Assembly: GCA_965602945.1 (NCBI GenBank)
Contig: CBFDBC010000129.1
Coordinates: forward strand, 1 to 10,928
Reading direction: 5' to 3'
DNA from: JAUXEH01 sp965602945
Lineage (GTDB): Bacteria > Acidobacteriota > Aminicenantia > Aminicenantales > Aminicenantaceae
Length of the DNA stretch: 10,928 nt
Shown: positions 1 to 4,588 of the stretch, piece after piece
Position numbering within the stretch: position 1 is the stretch's first letter
Layout: the number at the start of each line of letters is the position of its first letter
Made by a program: the position numbers and the translations under genes
Notes under the pieces: model-generated
Seen by the model: only the letters and a program-made list of their open reading frames with translations
The model's database searches: none
What the model was told of the DNA's origin: nothing

Positions 1-530
1 TCCTTGAGTTCCCGGATGGTGGCGTCGACGATCCTTTCCACTTCCTTCCGTTTAAAACCCATGTTAATCAGGGCCGACAGCAGGTCTTCTCTAACCTGGG
101 ACATCCCGGCCCTCAAGATCTTTTCTTTTTCTAGGAGTTTCTCCTGCAGTTCGAGTGCGATGCGCATGGCCGTCTTCTTCCCGATCCCCGGAACCAGGGA
201 TATCCGCGCGATATCGCTGCTCCGGATGGCTTCCTCCAGGTCGGATATCTCGATACCAGAGAGGATGTTGAGTGCGATCTTGGGGCCGATGCCCGAGATG
301 CTGATCAGCTTGAGAAATGTCTCCTTCTCCGCCTCTGAGGAAAATCCGAAGAGCGACATGGAACTGTCTGTCACGTGTGTGTGAACAGACAGCTCGACTT
401 CGTCTCCCAATTCCCCCACACGGAGAAATGTGGACAGCGGGATCCCCACGCTGTAGCCCACTCCCTGGACATCCAGGACGACTCGGTCGGGCTGCTTGCG
501 CATCACCCTGCCTCTCAGGAATCCGATCAT
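1..530 (-). CDS. ruvA: Holliday junction branch migration protein RuvA (3' end cut by window edge)
   Basis: RuvA binds four-way DNA junctions as a tetramer and loads the RuvB helicase during recombinational repair. The 176 codons present begin MIGFLRGRV, the usual RuvA start, and form the N-terminal OB-fold (about residues 1-62). Two helix-hairpin-helix motifs follow: SGIGPK at about 79-84 and VPGIGKKTA at about 113-121. Then come a charged linker and the start of domain III (residues about 145-176, with INMGFKRKEVE). The full protein is usually near 200 residues, so only the last part of domain III is missing at the left edge. A strong Shine-Dalgarno (GGGAGGAG) directly follows the ruvC stop codon, and the gap to ruvC is only 12 bases. 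This is the third gene of the yebC-ruvC-ruvA operon; ruvB would be expected next, outside the window. The start codon at 528-530 fits both the family and the ribosome binding site. Confidence 0.96.
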   Translation of the reverse strand, partial: MIGFLRGRVMRKQPDRVVLDVQGVGYSVGIPLSTFLRVGELGDEVELSVHTHVTDSSMSLFGFSSEAEKETFLKLISISGIGPKIALNILSGIEISDLEEAIRSSDIARISLVPGIGKKTAMRIALELQEKLLEKEKILRAGMSQVREDLLSALINMGFKRKEVERIVDATIRELK

Positions 531-542
531 CCGCTCTCCTCC

Positions 543-1043
543 CTATTCTTCCTTCGCCGTGATCATCTGCTGGAATATCCTGGCGTTGAGATGGCATATG
601 GCACAGGCCAGGGCGTCCGAGGCATCGTTCCCCAGTTTTTCATCCGCCATGTGCAGCAGGATGCGGACCATGTGCTGGACCTGATCCTTGCCCGCCTGCC
701 CGTATCCCGTGACCGCCTTCTTGATCTCCAGGGCGGAGTATTCGAAGAGTTCGCAGTCGTTGCCCGCCACAGCTACCAGTGCGGCGCCCCGCACCTGCCC
801 CAGGGCCAGGGCCGTCTTGATGTTGTGCGCATGGAACAGGTTTTCGATCGCCACTTCCTGGGGGCCGTATTTTTGGATCAGCTCCTCGATCCCGGTCTTT
901 ATGGTATGGATCCTCTTGGGGAACGGGAGGCTCCGGGAGGGCTTGATCTCTCCGTAGGTCACAACGGAATAATGGTTGCTGCTGTAGTCGATGACACCGA
1001 AGCCTGTGGAAGTCAGGCTGGGATCGATTCCTAAGACTCGCAT
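543..1043 (-). CDS. ruvC: Crossover junction endodeoxyribonuclease RuvC
   Basis: RuvC is the Holliday junction resolvase that cuts the junction symmetrically, as a dimer, after RuvAB migration. The 166-residue product opens MRVLGIDPSLTSTGFGVI, the family signature. The acidic catalytic set of the RNase H-like fold is present: D7, E67 (in VAIEN), D140 and D143 (in NDASDALA), matching D7/E66/D138/D141 of the E. coli enzyme. An open frame extends upstream to 1148, but that part overlaps yebC out of frame and lacks family similarity, so the start at 1043 is chosen. The yebC stop and this start share one base (TAATG), which indicates translational coupling. Length is normal for the family. Confidence 0.97.
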   Translation of the reverse strand: MRVLGIDPSLTSTGFGVIDYSSNHYSVVTYGEIKPSRSLPFPKRIHTIKTGIEELIQKYGPQEVAIENLFHAHNIKTALALGQVRGAALVAVAGNDCELFEYSALEIKKAVTGYGQAGKDQVQHMVRILLHMADEKLGNDASDALACAICHLNARIFQQMITAKEE

Positions 1044-1795
1044 TACTGCTCGGAGTATTTGGAGATCTCCTCCTCGTCGATGTCGAAATTCGCCCACACG
1101 TGCTGGGCATCGTCCTGGTCTTCCAGGGCGTCCATCAGCTTCAGGCACTGTTCCGCCTTCTTCCCCTCCAGCTGGACATAATTCTGCGGCACCATGCTCA
1201 GGGTTGAAATCGCCGCTTCGATGCCTTTGTCCTTCAGGGCCTGGTCCACGGCCTCATAGTCCTCGGGAGAAGTGAAGATCTCATAATTGTTTCCGTCCTC
1301 CTTCATGTCCTCGGCGCCGGCTTCCAGGATGATGTCCATGAGGTCATCTTCCGAAGCCTGTGACTGCTCCACCACGATGTAGCCTTTTCTCTGAAATATC
1401 CAGGACACACTGCCCGACTCACCCAGGTTTCCCCCGTGCTTGGAGAAAATGTGGCGGACTTCGGAGACGGTCCGGTTCTTGTTGTCGGTCAAGGTCTCGA
1501 TAAAGACGGCCACACCACCGGGGCCGTAGCCCTCGTAGGACATCTCCTCATAACTCACGCCTTCGAGCTGTCCCGTTCCCTTCAGGATGGCCCGCTTGAT
1601 GTTGTCCGCGGGCATGTTGGCGGCCTTGGCATCGGCGATGGCCTTGCGTAGGCTGGGATTCGCATCCGGGTCCCCTCCCCCCATACGGGCCGCCACGGCC
1701 AGTTCTTTGATGATCCGGGTGAACAGATTGCCCCGCTTGGCGTCTGTAGCCGCCTTCTTGTGTTTGATGGAGGCCCATTTTGAATGACCTGACAT
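1043..1795 (-). CDS. yebC: YebC/TACO1-family protein
   Basis: The 250-residue product begins MSGHSKWASIKHKKAATDAKRG and carries the family hallmarks: ELAVAARMGGGDPDANPSLR (about 31-50), NMPADNIKRAI, YEGYGPGGVAVFIE and KHGGNLGESGSVSWIF. The family was long listed as putative transcription factors; more recent work on TACO1 and bacterial members points to a translation-related role, especially for proline-rich stretches. Nothing in the sequence itself separates the two views. It lies upstream of ruvC and overlaps it by one base, an arrangement common in several bacterial groups. The start at 1795 has AGGAG five bases upstream, and an extended -10 promoter lies about 40 bases upstream. The length is typical, and no defect is visible. 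Confidence 0.96.
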   Translation of the reverse strand: MSGHSKWASIKHKKAATDAKRGNLFTRIIKELAVAARMGGGDPDANPSLRKAIADAKAANMPADNIKRAILKGTGQLEGVSYEEMSYEGYGPGGVAVFIETLTDNKNRTVSEVRHIFSKHGGNLGESGSVSWIFQRKGYIVVEQSQASEDDLMDIILEAGAEDMKEDGNNYEIFTSPEDYEAVDQALKDKGIEAAISTLSMVPQNYVQLEGKKAEQCLKLMDALEDQDDAQHVWANFDIDEEEISKYSEQ

Positions 1796-1800
1796 GTCGA

Positions 1801-1805
1801 CTCCT
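1801..1805 (-). promoter_or_regulatory. Shine-Dalgarno of yebC next to a short hairpin
   Basis: AGGAG (minus strand) lies five bases before the yebC ATG. Four to five bases further upstream, at 1809-1822, is a perfect inverted repeat, ACGCG-CACA-CGCGT as read on the minus strand. It would form a five-pair GC-rich stem close to the predicted 5' end of the transcript. Confidence 0.6.
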
Positions 1806-1831
1806 TATACGCGTGTGCGCGTGCTGAAAAA

Positions 1832-1840
1832 ATTATATCA
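1832..1840 (-). promoter_or_regulatory. Extended -10 promoter of the yebC-ruvC-ruvA operon
   Basis: On the minus strand the nine bases read TGATATAAT, a consensus extended -10 element (TGnTATAAT). The -35 position 17 bases upstream holds only a T run, which is compatible with an extended -10 promoter that relies little on -35 contacts. Predicted transcription would begin near 1825, giving a leader of about 30 bases that contains the hairpin and the Shine-Dalgarno of yebC. No other good promoter is seen before ruvC or ruvA. Confidence 0.6.
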
Positions 1841-1898
1841 TAAACGCCCGCAGAAAAAAATGAAGCCGAGGGGCCAGCCCGGATACATAAAATGAGAT

Positions 1899-1927
1899 TT
1901 GTCGAGACGGATATTTTTTATTATGAT
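1899..1927 (+). promoter_or_regulatory. Possible sigma-70 promoter of the CDF-like gene
   Basis: TTGTCG (1899-1904) and TATGAT (1922-1927) are separated by 17 bases, giving four of six and five of six matches to consensus. Transcription would start near 1934, directly at the ATG at 1935, so the message would be leaderless or nearly so. This agrees with the lack of any clear Shine-Dalgarno in front of either candidate ATG (1923 or 1935). The alternative is a promoter further upstream with a weak ribosome binding site. Confidence 0.35.
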
Positions 1928-1934
1928 AGACATA

Positions 1935-2570
1935 ATGGCCCACTATCAAGAACAGCAGGCCCTCCTTTTTCGCAGGGCCCTGCGGCTGGAATACTTCACG
2001 GTTGTCTACAATGGGATTGAGGCGGCCCTCTCCATCTTCTTCGGATATCTGGCAGGAAGCATCGCTCTGGTGGGATTCGGCCTGGACAGTGTCGTTGAAT
2101 CCCTGTCCGGATTAGTCCTGATTTGGCGGCTCCGGCAGCATGGAAAAGTCTCTTCGGACGAAGAGGAGCGTGTCGAAAAAAAAGCCATGAAATTCGTGGC
2201 CGTGACCTTTTTCGTCCTGGGCCTCTACATCCTGGTACAGTCCATCCGGAAACTCGTCCTCAAGGAGATGCCCGATCCCTCGCTGCCCGGGATCTTCATC
2301 GCGCTGGCCTCGCTTGTGGTCATGCCGGCGCTCAGTGTCGCCAAGCGGAAAACGGGCGAGCAGATCCGGAGCGGGGCCCTGATCGCAGATGCCAAGGAGA
2401 CCCTGGCCTGTTCCTTCCTCTCAGTCGCTCTGCTCATGGGCCTGGGACTCAATTATCTGTTCGGCTGGTGGTATGCGGATGCCATCGCCGGCCTGTTCAT
2501 CGTGCTATTCCTGTTCCATGAGGGAATGGATTCCTGGCGCGAGGTCGAGTGTGCCCCGGGGCGCTGCTAG
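1935..2570 (+). CDS. Short cation-diffusion-facilitator-like membrane transporter
   Basis: The product (211 residues from the ATG at 1935) is an integral membrane protein with six predicted helices, at about 23-45, 47-66, 86-105, 117-136, 156-180 and 182-196. The blocks GFGLDSVVESLSG (48-60) and IADAKETLACSFLS (150-163) resemble the second and fifth helices of CDF metal transporters, where the metal site lies. Aligned by eye to YiiP, the usual D-x3-D / H-x3-D quartet becomes D51/E55 and E155/C159. The cytoplasmic C-terminal metal-sensing domain of full-length CDF proteins is absent. A divalent-cation efflux role is inferred; the substrate cannot be told. The frame is open back to a TTG at 1899, and an ATG at 1923 is also possible, but both fall in the likely promoter. 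It is divergent from yebC and is followed 72 bases later by a DUF2892 gene. Confidence 0.8.
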   Translation: MAHYQEQQALLFRRALRLEYFTVVYNGIEAALSIFFGYLAGSIALVGFGLDSVVESLSGLVLIWRLRQHGKVSSDEEERVEKKAMKFVAVTFFVLGLYILVQSIRKLVLKEMPDPSLPGIFIALASLVVMPALSVAKRKTGEQIRSGALIADAKETLACSFLSVALLMGLGLNYLFGWWYADAIAGLFIVLFLFHEGMDSWREVECAPGRC

Positions 2571-2642
2571 ACTGGGAGGTATGGATGTGAACCATTGTAG
2601 GCACACGCTGTGAAAAGGTTGTGAGTTTGAAGGAGGGATAGA

Positions 2643-2852
2643 ATGAAACAGAATATGGGAAAAACCGACCGGGTCCTGCGCACCGTGTTGGCTGTGATCG
2701 TCCTGGTGCTGTATTTCTCCGATCAGTTGACGGACTTGGCGGCGATCGTACTTGGCATATTTGCACTGGTGTTTCTGGTGACGAGTGTCCTGGGATTCTG
2801 CCCGCTCTACGTGCCTTTGGGGATCTCCTCCAAAAGAAAGACAGACGGATAG
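2643..2852 (+). CDS. DUF2892 (YgaP-type) small inner-membrane protein
   Basis: The 69-residue product has a short basic N-terminus (KQNMGKTDRVLRT) and two hydrophobic helices at about 14-25 and 32-50. It ends with the conserved LGFCPLYVPLGI segment and a basic tail. This is the two-helix module found alone in many bacteria and fused to the rhodanese domain in E. coli YgaP. Its molecular role is not settled; such proteins often lie near sulfur or heavy-metal genes. Here it sits between a CDF-like transporter and a copper operon, in keeping with that. The start at 2643 has AGGAGG six bases upstream. No separate promoter or terminator is clear in the 72 bases before it, so co-transcription with the CDF-like gene is plausible. 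Confidence 0.88.
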   Translation: MKQNMGKTDRVLRTVLAVIVLVLYFSDQLTDLAAIVLGIFALVFLVTSVLGFCPLYVPLGISSKRKTDG

Positions 2853-2882
2853 CGTCTCACCGGCCATCTCAGGCAGTGTTAA

Positions 2883-2908
2883 GGGCCCTCTAATTTCCAG
2901 GAGGGTCC
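2883..2908. other. Inverted repeat between DUF2892 gene and beta-barrel promoter
   Basis: GGGCCCTC (2883-2890) pairs with GAGGGTCC (2901-2908) across a ten-base loop, eight pairs with one G-U. It begins 30 bases after the DUF2892 stop codon and ends six bases before the -35 of the next promoter. On neither strand is it followed by a real T run (plus strand continues GAAAAATT), so it is at best a weak intrinsic terminator. It might instead bind a protein or act as a processing site. Confidence 0.45.
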
Positions 2909-2914
2909 GAAAAA

Positions 2915-2942
2915 TTGACAAAACCCATAGTCACTATATATT
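2915..2942 (+). promoter_or_regulatory. Promoter P1 of the beta-barrel gene
   Basis: A perfect -35 (TTGACA, 2915-2920) and TATATT (2937-2942) are spaced 16 bases apart in an AT-rich stretch. A TATAAT at 2942-2947 overlaps but is 21 bases from the -35. The 28 bases from -35 to -10 match the csoR promoter at 3765-3792 at 23 positions, so the two are copies. Confidence 0.75.
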
Positions 2943-2950
2943 ATAATACA

Positions 2951-2973
2951 GAATCATATGGGGCATTGGGTAT
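2951..2973 (+). promoter_or_regulatory. Degenerate CsoR-type operator at P1
   Basis: TATGGGG followed by CATTGGGTAT (2964-2973) matches the right half of the csoR operator (CATAGGGTAT) at nine of ten positions. The left half (2951-2960) keeps only six of ten. The site lies just past the -10, in the same place as the perfect palindrome before csoR. Weaker or one-sided binding by the same repressor is inferred. Confidence 0.5.
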
Positions 2974-2998
2974 GCTATGTGAAATTTAGGAGAAGGCC

Positions 2999-3667
2999 AT
3001 GTCGATCAAGCGCCGCACCTGGTTTTTGGTCAGAATCATAGTTGTTGTGTTGATGTTTGTTTCCGTTAGCTTACTGGCCATGGCCGAATCCGGGAATGAG
3101 GATTTCACTGGATTTCAGCGTGGTGGGGGATTCACTCTCTCCGGAGGCTACGCTCAAACCGAAAGCTTTGGCAGCGTTCCGGAGCTTACCGCAGAGTTCC
3201 AGTTTCAGATCGCCCCCCGGGTCTATGCTTCGGTTTCAGTGGGATATCTGGGGGACACCATAGCCAACCACAGCAGCGGCGTGATGCGCGGCGTTCCCTT
3301 GGGATTCGAGGACCACCTGCACCGGTTCCAGGTCATCCCTATCATGATGAATGTGTATTATTCGGTCCCCTTCGGTCCCAAGGTGGCCGCCTACCTGACC
3401 GCAGGTGCCGGATATTTCGCGGCGACCTATTGGGACATCAGCACGCAGTCCCAGGGGGATTTTGGCGGCCATGCGGGGGCGGGCCTGAATTTCAGGACTT
3501 CCCGGAGGATGGAACTGTTCACCGCTGCAACCTATCGCCTGGCCCGGGTCGATGGCTTCCTGGAAGATGCCCATCCGGGAAACGTGCCCGGGATCGCCTC
3601 TCCTTCGAGTTTCAACCTCAGCCTGAACGGCTATCGTCTGCAGTTCGGGATGCGCTTCCGGTACTGA
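2999..3667 (+). CDS. Outer-membrane beta-barrel protein of unknown function
   Basis: The 222-residue product has a basic N-terminus (MSIKRRTW), a hydrophobic stretch and a likely signal peptidase I site at AMA-ES (about residue 29). The mature part alternates polar and hydrophobic residues in short strands rich in Gly and aromatics (GGFTLSGGYAQ, YASVSVGYLGD, KVAAYLTAGAGYFAATYW, GYRLQFGMRFRY). It ends in Tyr, the terminal aromatic residue recognised by the BAM machinery. About eight strands fit the length, as in small OmpA/OmpW-like barrels. I do not recognise the specific family. AGGAG lies six bases before the ATG. Its promoter and operator-like site copy those of the copper operon, so copper-responsive expression is inferred. 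A short His-containing loop (EDHLHRFQ, about 104-111) is visible, but a metal role cannot be claimed from it. Confidence 0.82.
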   Translation: MSIKRRTWFLVRIIVVVLMFVSVSLLAMAESGNEDFTGFQRGGGFTLSGGYAQTESFGSVPELTAEFQFQIAPRVYASVSVGYLGDTIANHSSGVMRGVPLGFEDHLHRFQVIPIMMNVYYSVPFGPKVAAYLTAGAGYFAATYWDISTQSQGDFGGHAGAGLNFRTSRRMELFTAATYRLARVDGFLEDAHPGNVPGIASPSSFNLSLNGYRLQFGMRFRY

Positions 3668-3764
3668 TCCTCATGACTTTTCATCAATACTTGAGACTTC
3701 TCTAAAACAACCCCTTTCTAGACATACAAATGTGTGGCAGTGCGAATAAATATTATCGACAAAC

Positions 3765-3792
3765 TTGACAAAATAGATAGTAATTATATATT
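3765..3792 (+). promoter_or_regulatory. Promoter P2 of the csoR-copA-cus operon
   Basis: TTGACA (3765-3770, perfect) and TATATT (3787-3792) are spaced 16 bases apart. Transcription is expected near 3799, which is the first base of the downstream palindrome. No other promoter of this quality is seen from here to the right edge, and the genes that follow are closely packed, so this probably drives the whole cluster. Confidence 0.8.
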
Positions 3793-3797
3793 CTATA

Positions 3798-3823
3798 TAT
3801 ACCCTATGGGGGCATAGGGTATA
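3798..3823 (+). promoter_or_regulatory. CsoR operator: perfect palindrome with G-tract centre
   Basis: TATACCCTATG (3798-3808) and CATAGGGTATA (3813-3823) are exact reverse complements around a GGGG centre. G/C-tract centres flanked by AT-rich dyads, with ATACC/GGTAT outer edges, are typical of CsoR/RcnR-family operators. The site covers the predicted transcription start of the operon whose first gene is csoR-like. Autorepression relieved by Cu(I) is inferred. Confidence 0.8.
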
Positions 3824-3845
3824 GAAGAAGTTATGAGGAGACGGA

Positions 3846-3863
3846 ATGCGGTTCCGGTTCTGA
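3846..3863 (+). other. Five-codon ORF MRFRF-stop in the csoR leader; likely beta-barrel gene remnant
   Basis: An ATG at 3846 has AGGAG five bases upstream (3836-3840) and is followed by four codons and TGA, coding MRFRF. With the codon before it, the stretch 3843-3863 matches the last 21 bases of the beta-barrel gene (3646-3666) at 18 positions; that gene ends MRFRY-stop. The Shine-Dalgarno and ATG also align with those of the beta-barrel gene relative to the duplicated promoter. It could be the scar of a deleted duplicate or a working mini-leader. The csoR start lies 30 bases past its stop. Confidence 0.35.
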
Positions 3864-3893
3864 ACAGCGGGGACTACAACAAGGAGAATAATC

Positions 3894-4178
3894 ATGGCGG
3901 TTGAACAGATGACCACACACATGGAAGAGGTCGTGCGTCTCAAGAGGATCGAAGGCCAGATCCGCGGGATCCAGAAGATGATCGAGGGGAAGCGCTACTG
4001 CATCGACATCCTGACCCAACTGGCCTCGGTCGTAGGCGCGATCAAACGTGTGGAGTCCGGCATCCTGGAGAGGCATCTCAAGGGATGTGTCCAGACCTCG
4101 CTCTGCAAAGGCAGCCGGGAAGACCGTGAGAAAAAGATCGAAGAGGTTATCGGAGTTTTCAAGAAATTCGGGCAATAG
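3894..4178 (+). CDS. csoR: CsoR-family Cu(I)-sensing transcriptional repressor
   Basis: The 94-residue product is a DUF156 (CsoR/RcnR/FrmR) protein: an all-helical DNA-binding repressor that acts as a tetramer and lacks a classical helix-turn-helix. Early helix VVRLKRIEGQIRGIQKMIE (about 13-31) carries the conserved basic residues. The ligand positions C36 (in RYCID), H61 and C65 (in RHLKGC) match the Cu(I) ligands C36/H61/C65 of M. tuberculosis CsoR in both identity and numbering, with Y35 beside C36 as in that protein. That set favours copper over the nickel (RcnR), formaldehyde (FrmR) or persulfide (CstR) branches. C71 is an extra cysteine. AAGGAG (3881-3886) precedes the ATG by seven bases. 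It is first in the operon, downstream of a perfect palindrome it probably binds, and is followed by DUF302, copA and the cus genes. Confidence 0.92.
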   Translation: MAVEQMTTHMEEVVRLKRIEGQIRGIQKMIEGKRYCIDILTQLASVVGAIKRVESGILERHLKGCVQTSLCKGSREDREKKIEEVIGVFKKFGQ

Positions 4179-4198
4179 ATCATAAGGAGAAAGAAATC

Positions 4199-4585
4199 AT
4201 GTCATACTACTTCAATAAGACCGTTAATGGGGATTTCGACGAGGTGCTCGACCGCGTGGTCGAGTCGCTCAAACAGGATGGGTTCGGCGTCCTGACCGAC
4301 ATCGACGTCAAGGAGACACTCCACAAGAAACTGGGAGTGGAATTCCGCAGCTACCGGATCCTGGGGGCCTGCAATCCGGGCTTTGCCTACAAGGCCCTGC
4401 AGGCCGAAGACAAGATCGGGACCATGCTGCCCTGCAGCGTTGTCGTGCAGGAGATCGCTCCGGGCGAGGTCGAGGTGGCGGCCATTGACCCCCTCGCGTC
4501 CATGCAGGCCATCGAGAACCGGGAGCTGGGCCCTGTCGCGCACACGGTGCAGCAGATGCTCAAGGCGGTCGTGGATCGGGTCTGA
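4199..4585 (+). CDS. DUF302 family protein
   Basis: The 128-residue product is a single DUF302 domain, with the blocks KQDGFGVLTDIDVKETL (25-41), YRILGACNPGFAYKAL (52-67), GTMLPCSVVVQE (74-85) and VAAIDPLASM (93-102). There is no signal peptide or membrane segment, so a cytosolic location is expected. The biochemical role of DUF302 is unknown; such genes recur beside thiol, sulfur and heavy-metal functions. Conserved C58, C79 and M102 could bind a soft metal or a thiol, but this is inference. AAGGAG (4184-4189) precedes the ATG by nine bases. It lies 20 bases after csoR and three bases before copA, so it belongs to the copper operon. A cytosolic copper-handling or CopA-assisting role is the simplest reading of the context. 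Confidence 0.88.
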   Translation: MSYYFNKTVNGDFDEVLDRVVESLKQDGFGVLTDIDVKETLHKKLGVEFRSYRILGACNPGFAYKALQAEDKIGTMLPCSVVVQEIAPGEVEVAAIDPLASMQAIENRELGPVAHTVQQMLKAVVDRV

Positions 4586-4588
4586 GCC

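Noticed and set aside
375..1034. Plus-strand open frame of 219 codons opposite ruvA and ruvC
   Set aside because: Antisense to two clear housekeeping genes, without a ribosome binding site or known domain.
2581..2613. Ten-codon ORF MDVNHCRHTL between the CDF-like and DUF2892 genes
   Set aside because: The GGGAGG is almost touching the ATG, the ORF is short enough to arise by chance, and the HCRH motif alone does not support a peptide.
2505..2921. Minus-strand frame of 138 codons opposite the DUF2892 gene
   Set aside because: No domain, His/Gln-rich composition, and it covers a good plus-strand gene with an AGGAGG ribosome binding site.
3668..3764. Possible terminator after the beta-barrel gene
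   Set aside because: I found no stable stem followed by a T run in this AT-rich stretch; the short TCTAGA palindrome near 3717 is too small to count.
3833..3904. 23-codon ORF overlapping the csoR start
   Set aside because: Only a weak Shine-Dalgarno; the mini-ORF at 3846 in another frame has the better one, and the coding composition is not convincing.
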